Source of the DNA: CAZJWC01 sp964550125 | Lineage (GTDB): Bacteria > Bacillota > Clostridia > Christensenellales > Borkfalkiaceae | Assembly: GCA_964550125.1 (NCBI GenBank) | Contig: CAZJWC010000004.1 | Location: 62,001 to 126,000 of the forward strand | DNA length: 64,000 nucleotides | Direction of reading: 5' to 3' | Shown: piece by piece, positions 52,527 through 62,091 of the stretch | Layout: the number at the start of each line of letters is the position of its first letter | How positions within the stretch are numbered: the first letter of the stretch is position 1 | The notes under the pieces: generated by a model | Database searches by the model: none | Seen by the model: the letters and a program-made list of their open reading frames with translations, nothing else | Told to the model about the DNA's origin: nothing | Program-made: the position numbers and the translations under genes

Positions 52527-55193
52527 ATGCAAGAATTTTATTCTAAAAAACTTGATGATGTTTACAAAAATTTTAATTCGTCAAGTCAAGGACTCACAAG
52601 TGAGGAGGCATCTATCCGTCTTGAAAAAAACGGAAAAAATGCTTTAAAAGAAGCAAAAAAGCAAAGCCTTATCTCAAGATTTTTCGCTCAATTTAAAGAC
52701 GTAATGATTCTCGTTTTACTTGTAGCGGCTTTAATATCAGCCGTTTTGGCAATAGTAGAGAGTAATTATACCGACTTAATTGATAGTGGAATTATTCTAT
52801 TTATCGTTATTTTAAACGCTGTTATAGGATTGATACAAGAGAATAAGGCAGATGCTGCAATGGATGCACTTAAAAATATGAATAAGTCTTTCTCAAAAGT
52901 TTTTAGGGACGGAAAAGTTGTTCATATTCCAAGTGAAGAAATTGTAGTAGGTGATGTAGTGGTTTTAGAGGCTGGTGATATTGTTCCTGCAGACATTCGT
53001 TTAATCGATTCTGCATCCTTAAAAGTAGAGGAGGCTGCTCTTACGGGCGAGTCTGTTCCTGCAGAAAAAGATGCTACTGCTGTTGTTAAGGAAGGTTCTG
53101 CACTAGGAGATAGAAAAAATATGGCTTACTCAAGTGGTATAGTTTCGTATGGTAGAGCAACAGGTGTTGTAACTGCTATTGGTATGGACACTGAGGTAGG
53201 TAAAATCGCTACAATGCTTAATAATGAAACTAGAGAGGATTCACCCCTTCAAAAGCAACTTGCAAAAACTGCAAAGGTTATTTCAGTTGCAGTTTTAGGT
53301 ATCGCTTTGGTAATTTTTTTAATTCTGGGTATTAGAAGTGGGTTTGATAACCTTGATGAAATTATCAGTGCATTTATGATAGCCGTTGCTATTGCAGTTG
53401 CAGCAATTCCTGAAGGCTTACCTGCAGTAGTTACCATTGTTTTGGCAATGGGTGTATCAAAAATGGCTAAAAAAAGAGCAATAGTTAAAAATTTGCCCTC
53501 AGTTGAAACTTTAGGGTGTTGTGAAATTATTTGCTCTGATAAAACGGGTACATTAACCTTAAATAAAATGACGGTTAAAGAACTTTATACTAACGAAAAA
53601 ATTGCATCTGCTGATGAAGTAACAAGTGATAAAGAATATGAACTTTTAGTTCGTACTTTAGCACTTTGCAATGATACTCAAGAGAGTGAAGGCTCGCTTG
53701 TGGGCGACCCTACTGAAACTGCATTAGTTCAATATTTAATTGACTGTAAAAAAACTTTTGCTGATTTAAAAAATCTATGGCAAAGAGTTGATGAAATTCC
53801 TTTTGATTCCATAAGAAAATTGATGACAACCGTTAACAAAAATGGCAAGGAAAGTATTGCCTATGTTAAAGGTGCTCCTGATGTTTTGCTTTCAAAATGT
53901 ACAAAAATTATGACTAAAGAGGGAGTTCGTCCTATTACTGAAAAGGACAAAGAACATATCATTTCAGCAAATAAAAAAATGGCTGATAAGGCGTTGCGTG
54001 TGTTAGGTGGAGCAATTAAAACAGAAAACCTGATTGATAAAAAATCTCTTGAGCAAGATTTAACTTTTGTGGGTTTAGTTGGTATGATTGACCCTCCTAG
54101 AGCAGAAGTTAAAGATGCTGTTGCTACTTGTCTAAAAGCAGGTATTCGTCCTTTAATGATTACAGGCGACCACGCTGATACTGCCTCTGCTATTGCAAGA
54201 GAAATCGGTATTTTGCAAGACGGACAAAAGGTTATGAACGGAGTTGAAATTGATAGTTACTCTGATGAAGAATTTGTAAAAATAATACAAGAATATTCAG
54301 TTTTTGCTCGTGTCAGTCCTGAAAATAAGGTTCGTATCGTAAAGGCTTATAAGTCTTTAGGTAAGGTTGTTGCAATGACAGGTGATGGTGTAAATGACGC
54401 ACCTTCAATTAAGTCAGCCGATATAGGTATTGGCATGGGTATTACGGGAACTGACGTTAGTAAAGGTGCCGCCGATATGGTCCTTGCTGACGATAACTTT
54501 GCTACAATCGTTGGAGCAGTTGAGGAAGGAAGAAAGATTTTTTCAAATATTACAAAGGCAATTCAATTTTTGCTTTCTGCAAATATAGCAGAGGTTCTTT
54601 GTCTACTTGTGGTAACTTTGGCTGTGCCTAACGCTAGTTTTTTAACGGCTGTTATGATTTTGTGGGTAAACCTTGTTACTGATTCGTTACCTGCTTTGGC
54701 TTTGGGTACTGAGCCTGCTGAAAATGATGTAATGCTTCATAAACCCAGGAAGGCTGATAAGAGTTTATTTGCAGGGAAAATGGGTATTGATATTATAATC
54801 CAAGGCATAATGCAAACTTCTCTTGTCTTGTTATCGTATTTTACAGGTTATTATGCGTTTAATGATAGTGTTGTAGCAACAACTATGGCTTTCTTAACAT
54901 TGTGTTTAATTCAACTTTGCCACTCATATAATTTGCGTTCAAAGAATAACTCAATTTTTGGTAAGCATATTTTTGAAAATAAATTTTTAAATATTTCCTT
55001 CCTTGTAGGTTGTATTCTTACTATACTTCCTATCGCAATTCCAGGAGTAAATGACGTATTTGGTGCTTGTTCATTGAACTTGTTAGAAACGCTTATAGCA
55101 GTTGGTTGTTCCTTTGTGATTATCCCCTTTGTTGAGATTCAAAAGTTTATTGAAAGAAGGATTGTAAAACGAAAACATATTGACTTAATTTAA
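52527..55193 (+). CDS. P-type cation ATPase (Ca2+/Mn2+ type, PMR1/YoaB-like)
   Basis: 888 residues. Order: N-terminal cation-ATPase domain, helices 1-2, actuator domain with LTGESVPAEK, helices 3-4 with the ion-binding IPEGLPAVVT, phosphorylation site DKTGT (Asp338), nucleotide domain with VKGAPD, hinge MTGDGVNDAPSIKSADIGIG, and C-terminal helices with MILWVNLVTDSLPALALG. P2-type, annotated as Ca2+ transporters, but the Mn2+-type riboswitch in front points to Mn2+ efflux (inference). Confidence 0.95.
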   Translation: MQEFYSKKLDDVYKNFNSSSQGLTSEEASIRLEKNGKNALKEAKKQSLISRFFAQFKDVMILVLLVAALISAVLAIVESNYTDLIDSGIILFIVILNAVIGLIQENKADAAMDALKNMNKSFSKVFRDGKVVHIPSEEIVVGDVVVLEAGDIVPADIRLIDSASLKVEEAALTGESVPAEKDATAVVKEGSALGDRKNMAYSSGIVSYGRATGVVTAIGMDTEVGKIATMLNNETREDSPLQKQLAKTAKVISVAVLGIALVIFLILGIRSGFDNLDEIISAFMIAVAIAVAAIPEGLPAVVTIVLAMGVSKMAKKRAIVKNLPSVETLGCCEIICSDKTGTLTLNKMTVKELYTNEKIASADEVTSDKEYELLVRTLALCNDTQESEGSLVGDPTETALVQYLIDCKKTFADLKNLWQRVDEIPFDSIRKLMTTVNKNGKESIAYVKGAPDVLLSKCTKIMTKEGVRPITEKDKEHIISANKKMADKALRVLGGAIKTENLIDKKSLEQDLTFVGLVGMIDPPRAEVKDAVATCLKAGIRPLMITGDHADTASAIAREIGILQDGQKVMNGVEIDSYSDEEFVKIIQEYSVFARVSPENKVRIVKAYKSLGKVVAMTGDGVNDAPSIKSADIGIGMGITGTDVSKGAADMVLADDNFATIVGAVEEGRKIFSNITKAIQFLLSANIAEVLCLLVVTLAVPNASFLTAVMILWVNLVTDSLPALALGTEPAENDVMLHKPRKADKSLFAGKMGIDIIIQGIMQTSLVLLSYFTGYYAFNDSVVATTMAFLTLCLIQLCHSYNLRSKNNSIFGKHIFENKFLNISFLVGCILTILPIAIPGVNDVFGACSLNLLETLIAVGCSFVIIPFVEIQKFIERRIVKRKHIDLI

Positions 55194-55198
55194 CGTTT

Positions 55199-55225
55199 AA
55201 AGGATAGCTAGGGCTATCCTTTTTT
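55199..55225 (+). terminator. Intrinsic terminator after P-type ATPase
   Basis: A 10-bp stem (AAAGGATAGC / GCTATCCTTT) with a TAGG loop and T run. Confidence 0.93.
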
Positions 55226-55227
55226 AA

Positions 55228-55256
55228 TTGATGTATTTATTTTTTTATGATAAAAT
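55228..55256 (+). promoter_or_regulatory. Sigma-A promoter for DUF4422-GT8 gene
   Basis: TTGATG (55228-55233), 17 bases, TAAAAT (55251-55256). Confidence 0.65.
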
Positions 55257-55285
55257 GTAGAAAATAAATATAAAAGGTTGTTGTT

Positions 55286-57166
55286 ATGGAAAATAAAAAT
55301 AGTTCAATTAAGATATTTGTATCTTGTCATAAACCTTCGCAAGTGGCAAAAAATCCTTTGTTATATCCAATTCAAGTAGGCTCAAAAATTGCACCCAAGC
55401 GTTTTGAGAATATGTTGCATGATGATGAAGGTGAAAATATATCAAATAAAAATAAAAAATATTGTGAACTTACTGCACAATACTGGGTTTGGAAAAATGT
55501 TGAAGCTGATTACTATGGCTTTTTCCATTATAGAAGATATTTATCTTTCTCAAGCGAAAGATTTGAAACAAACAAATTCGGTGATGCTATTTTTGACTGT
55601 ATCGATGACGATGTTGTTAGCAAAATAAATTGTCGTAAAGAAGATATGGAAAAGATGATAAACGAGTATGACTTGATTATCCCAGAAAAAGGTTCGTTTT
55701 CTGATGATTTAACAATCTATCAACAATATGAAATTGCTGATGTTCATAAGATTAAAGATTTAGATTTTGTTTTAAATGTTATAAACAAAAAATATCCTCA
55801 AATGAGTGAAGTTGCTAATAAATATATTCACTCTACTAAGGGATATTTTTGCAATATGTTTATAATGAAAAAAAGAATTTTTATGGATTATTCAAAATGG
55901 CTTTTTGATATTTTAGATGAGTTTGAAAAGGAAGTTGACTGCGAGGATTATGACGCACAAAGTTATAGAGTTTCAGGTTATTTAGCTGAAAGGTTGTGTG
56001 GTATCTATTTGGAGTGGCTTAATCAAAATAAGGATTTAAAGATTAAGGAGTTACAAAGAACTTTATTTTTAAATACTGAACCTTTAGATTTACCTAAACC
56101 TGCATTTAAAGAAAATAATTGTGCAATCGTTATGACTGCAAGCAACCATTTTGCACCATATTTATCGGCAGTTATTCAATCAATAATTGATAATTCTACT
56201 AAAAAGAACAACTATGACATCTTAATATTAAATAAGGATATAAACGAGCAAAATAAGGAAAAAATTCTTTTTCAAATAAAAAATAATCCTAACTTTAGTA
56301 TTAGATTTATAAGTGTTGCTGGGTTTGTGCCCTTACTAAAAGGTATATTTACTAGAGGACATTTTGGTATTGAAACCTATTTTAGATTTTTCATACAAGA
56401 TGTTTTAGTAAGTTACGATAAAGTGCTATTTTTAGATGCAGATATTATAGCAAATAGTGATGTGGCTGAACTTTATAACACTGACCTTGAAAATTATTGG
56501 GTAGGTGCTTGCAAGGACGCTGATACGGCTGGACTTTATTTGGGTGGATATTATTCACCTAACAAGAAGCATTATATGGATAACATACTTAAAATTAAAA
56601 ATCCTTTTGAGTATTTTCAAGCAGGTGTAATGTTGTTCAATTTAAAAGAATTGAGAAAAAACGTATCAACGAAAGAGATGCTTGAGTTCGCTTTGTCATA
56701 TGATTGGGAACTACTTGACCAAGACGTATTAAATTATTTCTACCAAGGCCATGTTAAATTCGTTGATATTAGCTGGAATATAATGTTTGACTGGCGTTAT
56801 TTAAGAATTGATAAAATTATTTCAAAAGCACCTCATTATTTATATGATATGTATATGGAAGGACGAAAAAATCCTAAAATTATACACTATGCAGGGCCTA
56901 ATAAACCTTGGGAAAACCCCGAGGCAGACCTTGCAAAATATTTTTGGAAGTATATTAGACGGACAGAGTTTTATGAGGATGTTATTTATAGAGAGTTTAG
57001 AACTTCCATTAATAATATCGCATGGGAGTTTAATTCAAAAATACCCGTTCTACCTGAAAAGATTTCTTTTAAGAGGAAAGTGCTTAATTTCTTCCTGCCT
57101 GTCGGCTCAAAAAGAAGAAAATTTGTAAAAAAAATTTTCCGTAGAAATAAGAAAAAGACTGATTGA
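55286..57166 (+). CDS. DUF4422-glycosyltransferase family 8 fusion protein (copy 1)
   Basis: 626 residues, two domains. Residues about 8-260 are DUF4422 (IKIFVSCHKPSQVAKN, CELTAQYWVWKN, YYGFFHYRRYLSF). Residues about 280-530 are a GT8-type transferase with DxD motif Asp384-Ala-Asp386 (VLFLDADIIANSD) and HYAGPNKPWE near the end. The C-terminus is basic and may touch the membrane. It probably adds sugars to a surface polymer. The paralogue at 59976-61823 has the same architecture. Donor and acceptor unknown. Confidence 0.9.
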   Translation: MENKNSSIKIFVSCHKPSQVAKNPLLYPIQVGSKIAPKRFENMLHDDEGENISNKNKKYCELTAQYWVWKNVEADYYGFFHYRRYLSFSSERFETNKFGDAIFDCIDDDVVSKINCRKEDMEKMINEYDLIIPEKGSFSDDLTIYQQYEIADVHKIKDLDFVLNVINKKYPQMSEVANKYIHSTKGYFCNMFIMKKRIFMDYSKWLFDILDEFEKEVDCEDYDAQSYRVSGYLAERLCGIYLEWLNQNKDLKIKELQRTLFLNTEPLDLPKPAFKENNCAIVMTASNHFAPYLSAVIQSIIDNSTKKNNYDILILNKDINEQNKEKILFQIKNNPNFSIRFISVAGFVPLLKGIFTRGHFGIETYFRFFIQDVLVSYDKVLFLDADIIANSDVAELYNTDLENYWVGACKDADTAGLYLGGYYSPNKKHYMDNILKIKNPFEYFQAGVMLFNLKELRKNVSTKEMLEFALSYDWELLDQDVLNYFYQGHVKFVDISWNIMFDWRYLRIDKIISKAPHYLYDMYMEGRKNPKIIHYAGPNKPWENPEADLAKYFWKYIRRTEFYEDVIYREFRTSINNIAWEFNSKIPVLPEKISFKRKVLNFFLPVGSKRRKFVKKIFRRNKKKTD

Positions 57167-57182
57167 TTTCAATCAGTCTTTT
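57153..57182. terminator. Bidirectional terminator between convergent glycan genes
   Basis: A 14-bp perfect stem (AAAAGACTGATTGA / TCAATCAGTCTTTT) with a 2-base loop, overlapping the stop codon of the plus gene. Confidence 0.92.
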
Positions 57183-57196
57183 GTTTTATATTAGGT

Positions 57197-58111
57197 TTAA
57201 TTTATTTCTTTAATCCACTCAAAAGTCTTTCTTATGCCTTCACTAAAACTAACTGTCGCTTCAAAACCCGTATCTTCTTTTGTTCTTGTAATATCAAATT
57301 TTGAAAGGGGAAGGTCAGTTCCAGTAAAAGGAATATCACCAAAAATAAACTCCTTGTCAGGTGCTACGGTATTTTTTATTTCTAAAATGAAATTGCGTAA
57401 AGGCTGTGCCTTTCCACTGCCTATCAAATATTCTGTGAAGGGCTTACCCTTTTCACCTATCAAATAAAAGGCTCTTGCAACATCAGTGATGTAAACAAAG
57501 TCATAGTTTTGAGTGCCTGCAGTAAATTGCAAAGGCTCATTGTTTAAAATTTTTCTTAATGTTGAATTGATTAGTCTAGGTGATAGTTCACCAACTCCAA
57601 AAGTGTTTGTAATTTCAGGCCAAATTAAGTCAATGCCTAAATCTGCTGCGATTGACATACCCATTGTGTGTGCAACGAGTTTCCCACTACCGTAAATATA
57701 TCCCATACCAGGTTTATTACCGGGAGTAAATGCACTTGCAAGGGTTTCGTGCTCCATAATGCTACCAGCACAAACAAATCGTTTGCAGCCCATTTCCTTT
57801 GCTAAATACATACAGTCAAAAGTCCATAGTGCATTTTTAAGTTGTGCCTCGGGATTTGCTCTTACAGGACCTGAAACACCAGCCCAAGCAAAGTGATAAA
57901 AAATATCAAAATCTCTTTCCGTAATTTTTTGCGATACAGTCTTAATTTCATCAAGTGAACACTCACAAACTGCTACTAAATCACTTTTAGGAATATTGTT
58001 GGTGAAGCCTTTCATATCAAGTGCTAATACTTGTACGTTATGAGAGATTAACTCTCTTATAAAATAGTTTCCTACAAAACTATTTGCTCCCGTAACTATT
58101 GCCTTTTGCAT
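57197..58111 (-). CDS. NAD-dependent epimerase/dehydratase family sugar reductase
   Basis: 304 residues from ATG 58111, which follows GGAAGGAG and comes right after the rfbG stop; an upstream in-frame start would overlap rfbG without a ribosome site. Extended short-chain dehydrogenase: GANSFVGNYF (the NAD(P) glycine motif is GxxxxxG) and the YxxxK catalytic pair in YIYGSGKLVAHT. Being last in the CDP-sugar operon, it probably reduces the 4-keto group of CDP-4-keto-6-deoxyglucose. The sugar produced is not certain. Confidence 0.85.
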   Translation of the reverse strand: MQKAIVTGANSFVGNYFIRELISHNVQVLALDMKGFTNNIPKSDLVAVCECSLDEIKTVSQKITERDFDIFYHFAWAGVSGPVRANPEAQLKNALWTFDCMYLAKEMGCKRFVCAGSIMEHETLASAFTPGNKPGMGYIYGSGKLVAHTMGMSIAADLGIDLIWPEITNTFGVGELSPRLINSTLRKILNNEPLQFTAGTQNYDFVYITDVARAFYLIGEKGKPFTEYLIGSGKAQPLRNFILEIKNTVAPDKEFIFGDIPFTGTDLPLSKFDITRTKEDTGFEATVSFSEGIRKTFEWIKEIN

Positions 58112-58112
58112 T

Positions 58113-59180
58113 TTAAACTCCTTCCTTAAAAAATTCCTCAATTTGACTATTCATACATTGGTCTATATCACCGTTAGAGTTCCAACATTTTACCCATTGA
58201 ACTGTTTTTTCAATCGCTTTGGGTAAATTCCACCTCGGCGACCAACCAAAAGTAGTTTTCAGTTTTGAACAATCAAGTTTTAGAAAATTGGCTTCGTGAG
58301 GACCTCCGTCATGTTTGTTTATCCATTTTAAGTCGTTTTGCCAGTATTTTACAAACAGGTCAACAATGTTACCTGTTGTAAAACAATCGCAATCGTCAGG
58401 TCCAACATTATAATAGTCGGCATACTTTATATCTTCATATTGTTTTTGTGCAATCATTAGGTATGCGAATAGGGGCTCTAAAACATGTTGATATGGTCTT
58501 GTTGAGTGAGGATTTCTTACAATAATATCTTGCTTTGCAATCGCTGAACGGACGCAATCGGGGATAATTCTGTCATTTGCAAAATCTCCTCCACCTATAA
58601 CATTACCTGCTCTAGCAGTTGATATTGCCACCTTTTTATCGTTGAAAAATGAATTTTTGTAACTGTGTGTTACAAGTTCCGAACAAGACTTGCTGTTTGA
58701 GTAAGGGTCAAAACCGTCTAAAGGCTCGTTCTCTCTATAACCCCACTCCCACTCATTATTTTTGTAAACCTTGTCTGTTGTAACATTTAAAAAGGATTTT
58801 ACACTATCAGTTAGTCTAACGCACTCTAAAATATTAACCGTACCCATAACATTTGTTTCATAGGTATATTTAGGGTCTTTATAACTATCTCTTACAATAG
58901 GTTGGGCGGCAAGATGCAAAACTATTTCAGGTTGCACTTCATCAAAGGTTTTCTTTAAAGTGTCAAAATCTCTTATATCTGCAATAACAGATTTCATCTT
59001 GCTCTTTAGGTCGATTATTTCAAATAAAGAGGGAGTAGTAGGGGGATTGGTTGAATAACCTGTAACTTTAGCCCCTGCATTTATAAGTATTTTGCAAAGC
59101 CAACTTCCTTTAAAGCCTGTATGACCAGTAACAAGTACTTTTTTATCTTTATAAAAGTTTAAATCTAATTTGCAACTCAT
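58113..59180 (-). CDS. rfbG: CDP-glucose 4,6-dehydratase
   Basis: 355 residues. The NAD site is GHTGFKGSWLCKIL, the catalytic YxxxK is in FDPYSNSKSCSELV, and TDKVYKNNEWEWGYREN is typical of RfbG. It converts CDP-glucose to CDP-4-keto-6-deoxyglucose. AAGGAG precedes ATG. The gene sits 3 bases after rfbF. Confidence 0.95.
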   Translation of the reverse strand: MSCKLDLNFYKDKKVLVTGHTGFKGSWLCKILINAGAKVTGYSTNPPTTPSLFEIIDLKSKMKSVIADIRDFDTLKKTFDEVQPEIVLHLAAQPIVRDSYKDPKYTYETNVMGTVNILECVRLTDSVKSFLNVTTDKVYKNNEWEWGYRENEPLDGFDPYSNSKSCSELVTHSYKNSFFNDKKVAISTARAGNVIGGGDFANDRIIPDCVRSAIAKQDIIVRNPHSTRPYQHVLEPLFAYLMIAQKQYEDIKYADYYNVGPDDCDCFTTGNIVDLFVKYWQNDLKWINKHDGGPHEANFLKLDCSKLKTTFGWSPRWNLPKAIEKTVQWVKCWNSNGDIDQCMNSQIEEFFKEGV

Positions 59181-59183
59181 TAT

Positions 59184-59966
59184 TTACTCCTTCCAAATCT
59201 TCCAAGGTGCGTTGCCTTTTGCGTATAAACTTTCTAGGAATTGTTTATCTCTTAAGGTGTCCATACATTGCCAAAAGCCGTAATGCTTATAAGCGTTAAG
59301 TTGCTTATCTTTGCAAAGATTTTCAAGTGGTTCTCTTTCAAACATAGTTTGGTCGCCCTCAATATAGTCAAATATTTTAGGCTCTAATACCATAAAACCA
59401 CCATTAATCCAGCCACCGTCCTCCTTGCTTTTTTCAGTGAAGCGTTCAACAGTATTGTTAGATGAAAACTCCATTACACCGAAACGACCGTTTGGTTGAA
59501 TGGCAGTTAATGTTGCTAGTTGATTTGAAGAATTATGAAATTCTAAAAGTTTATTTAAATCAACATCGCATACACCGTCACCATAGGTTAGCATAAAAGG
59601 TTCATCGCCAATAAAATCTTTAATTCTCAATATACGACCACCTGTCATAGTGTTTAAACCTGTGTCAACAATGGTAACTTTCCAAGGTTCAGCAACATTT
59701 GTATGTGTGATTATTCCATTACTACCTGCTGAAAAATCAAAAGTAATATTTGATCTATGCAAATAGTAATTTGAAAAATATTCTTTAATTACATGTTGTT
59801 TGTAGCCAGCACAAATGATAAACTCGTTAAAGCCAAAACTAGAGTAGTATTTCATTATATGCCATAAAATAGGTTGATCTCCTATTTCAATCATAGGCTT
59901 GGGTTTTAAATGACTTTCTTCGGAAATTCTTGTTCCAAATCCACCTGCCAAAATAACAACTTTCAT
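59184..59966 (-). CDS. rfbF: Glucose-1-phosphate cytidylyltransferase
   Basis: 260 residues. The nucleotidyl-binding motif LAGGFGTRISEESHLKPKPM and GGWINGGFMVLEP match RfbF. It makes CDP-glucose from CTP and glucose-1-phosphate, the entry step for CDP-deoxysugars. It lies 9 bases after the upstream glycosyltransferase gene. Confidence 0.96.
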   Translation of the reverse strand: MKVVILAGGFGTRISEESHLKPKPMIEIGDQPILWHIMKYYSSFGFNEFIICAGYKQHVIKEYFSNYYLHRSNITFDFSAGSNGIITHTNVAEPWKVTIVDTGLNTMTGGRILRIKDFIGDEPFMLTYGDGVCDVDLNKLLEFHNSSNQLATLTAIQPNGRFGVMEFSSNNTVERFTEKSKEDGGWINGGFMVLEPKIFDYIEGDQTMFEREPLENLCKDKQLNAYKHYGFWQCMDTLRDKQFLESLYAKGNAPWKIWKE

Positions 59967-59975
59967 AATGCACCT

Positions 59976-61823
59976 TTATTTTTTCTTTATTTTTCTATAA
60001 ATTTTTTTAGCAAATTCACGCCTTTTTGTGCCTTTGGGGAACATTTTATCTGCCATTTTTCTTTTCCAAGAACGTTTGACTGTATTTGAATTGGAGGTAT
60101 TGTTTATCTCATTAATCATTAAACAAAGAAGTTTTTCATAAAAAGGACTTTGCCTTGCAACCTTCCAAAAAATACCATTTGTATCAGTATCGTGCAGGTA
60201 ACAAGGCGTCCACCTCCCAGCAAAGTGTATGATTTTAGGATTTTTCTTTGCTGCAAAGTATTCCTTGTTGATTTCTGCAGGAGCAAAATTTTCAGGCATT
60301 TCATCAGGACTATTGTTATGTTCTGTAAAATTCCAAGCGATAGGTAATTTATAATATTTATCTGCAAAAAGTTCATTTAAAACATCTTGGTCAAGCCAGG
60401 TATAATTCTTTTTAGTAGACAACTCAAAAAGACTTGCTGTTGTGTGATGTTTTCTAATTTCTTTAAGGTTCATTATTAAAACACCAGCATTAAAGTAAGT
60501 GTAGTCTTCTTTAATCCCTAAAACCTTGGTATTGTATTTTTTGCAATGCTCATATCTAGGCATTTTATACCAGCCAGCTTGTATAGTATCTACAACTGCA
60601 CCGATAGGGTGGTTAGAAATATCTGTATTGTATAGTTCAGCAATATCAGCATTTACAACAAGGTCGCAGTCAAGATATAAAATCTTGTCATAGTGTTTTA
60701 AAATATCAAGGGTAGTATAACGCAAATAAGTAGATATACTAATATGCATTGAAGAGGCTAGGTTTTTATTTGATAAATAATTAGCAACCTCTATAAATCT
60801 TAAAGAGAAGTTTTTGTATTCTTCAACAATTTTAGATAGTCTAATTTTGTTATTTTCACTTATATTATTGCTTAATAAAATAATATCGTAGTTATTATTT
60901 TCAGTTGAATTATTAACTATTGATTGAATAACTACACTTGCAAAAGGTGAGTATTCATCACTTGACGCTAAACAAACAGGAATATTGTTTTCCTTAAAAT
61001 AAGGAGAGAGGTATGGCTCTGCATCGTTTTGAATAAACACTTGTTGTAAAAATTTCACCTTTAAATCAGGGCAAATATTTTGTTGATGGTATAAGAAAAT
61101 ACCAAACAATCTTTCAGCAAGTAACCCGGGTGTACGTAGTTCATATACGCTACAATTTTGATAGTCCTTATTTTTGTCAAACTCATCCAATATGGGATAT
61201 AGCCACTCACAGTACTTAAAGTACCATTTTTTATTCATAATATACATATTTAAAAAATATGTTTTGTTTGAATTTATAAATGTTTGAGCGTCTTTTTTGT
61301 ATTCAGGATAAAGTTTATATAGTATTTTTAAAGTTTCATCAAAATCTTCAATGTTGTGTTGAGGTGCACCCTTATAGTGATTATAAACAGTGTGTCGTGA
61401 AAAGGGGATATCGTTAAATTTGTTTAAATCAGAAACAACAGGGGCTATAATATCATAGTCGCCTATCACCTTTTCAATGTTGTTTTCATCTAAACCTAAA
61501 AGTTCTACGGTTGAGTCATCAAAATTGTTTACCATAACGTTATTATAGTTATCTGCGGGTAAAACATTTTTGTTAAATGAAAGGTATCTACGATAATGGA
61601 AAAAACCGTAATAATCAGCATCTAAGTTTTTCCAAGCCCAGTATTGAGCAGTCAATTCGCAGTAGCGTGGATTTTTTGATGAAATATTATCTCCGGTGTC
61701 ATCTCTCAACATGCCGTCAAAAACAGGTTTGTTTTTAGCACCAACATGAATAGGGGTAAGTATCTTGTTTTTTGGTACGAAACTATTTTTATGGCAGGAA
61801 ACTAATATTTTAATATTTTTCAT
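59976..61823 (-). CDS. DUF4422-glycosyltransferase family 8 fusion protein (copy 2)
   Basis: 615 residues, same layout as copy 1: DUF4422 (IKILVSCHKNSFVPKN, CELTAQYWAWKN, YYGFFHYRRYLSF) then GT8 with DxD in ILYLDCDLVVNAD, IHFAGRWTPC, and a strongly basic C-terminus ending GTKRREFAKKIYRKIKKK. It leads the operon with rfbF, rfbG and the reductase, so it may use the CDP-sugar-derived unit or act on the same polymer (inference). Confidence 0.9.
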   Translation of the reverse strand: MKNIKILVSCHKNSFVPKNKILTPIHVGAKNKPVFDGMLRDDTGDNISSKNPRYCELTAQYWAWKNLDADYYGFFHYRRYLSFNKNVLPADNYNNVMVNNFDDSTVELLGLDENNIEKVIGDYDIIAPVVSDLNKFNDIPFSRHTVYNHYKGAPQHNIEDFDETLKILYKLYPEYKKDAQTFINSNKTYFLNMYIMNKKWYFKYCEWLYPILDEFDKNKDYQNCSVYELRTPGLLAERLFGIFLYHQQNICPDLKVKFLQQVFIQNDAEPYLSPYFKENNIPVCLASSDEYSPFASVVIQSIVNNSTENNNYDIILLSNNISENNKIRLSKIVEEYKNFSLRFIEVANYLSNKNLASSMHISISTYLRYTTLDILKHYDKILYLDCDLVVNADIAELYNTDISNHPIGAVVDTIQAGWYKMPRYEHCKKYNTKVLGIKEDYTYFNAGVLIMNLKEIRKHHTTASLFELSTKKNYTWLDQDVLNELFADKYYKLPIAWNFTEHNNSPDEMPENFAPAEINKEYFAAKKNPKIIHFAGRWTPCYLHDTDTNGIFWKVARQSPFYEKLLCLMINEINNTSNSNTVKRSWKRKMADKMFPKGTKRREFAKKIYRKIKKK

Positions 61824-61873
61824 AGTGTTTTCACTTTTCCTTTTGTATTAAAAAACTTTTTCAAAACAATTTT

Positions 61874-61902
61874 ATTCTATACTAATAGATATAATAAGTC
61901 AA
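61874..61902 (-). promoter_or_regulatory. Sigma-A promoter for glycan operon
   Basis: Minus strand: TTGACT (61897-61902), 17 bases, TAGAAT (61874-61879). Confidence 0.65.
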
Positions 61903-62033
61903 GTGATTTTAACTTTAATACCTTTCCACCGTATTTAGTGAAAAACTATAAAAAGATATATATTTTTAACATAAAAATTTGTTATAAACCATTTTCAAAA
62001 ATTAAATAATTGCATATTTTTTTGATATATCTA

Positions 62034-62062
62034 TTGTAAAATGGTGACGAAAATGTTATAAT
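62034..62062 (+). promoter_or_regulatory. Sigma-A promoter for dehydrogenase gene
   Basis: TTGTAA (62034-62039), 17 bases, TATAAT (62057-62062). Confidence 0.7.
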
Positions 62063-62074
62063 AATTTCATTAAG

Positions 62075-62091
62075 TGTGAAAAATTATCACA
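62075..62091. promoter_or_regulatory. Palindromic operator TGTGA-N7-TCACA
   Basis: TGTGA (62075-62079), 7 bases, TCACA (62087-62091), about 13 bases downstream of the -10 box, where a bound repressor would block transcription. Candidates are an FNR/CRP-family or Rex-type redox regulator. Confidence 0.5.

Noticed and set aside
62075..62091. Classical CRP site
   Set aside because: The spacing between TGTGA and TCACA is 7, not 6, and the site lies downstream of the promoter, so a CRP activator site is unlikely.
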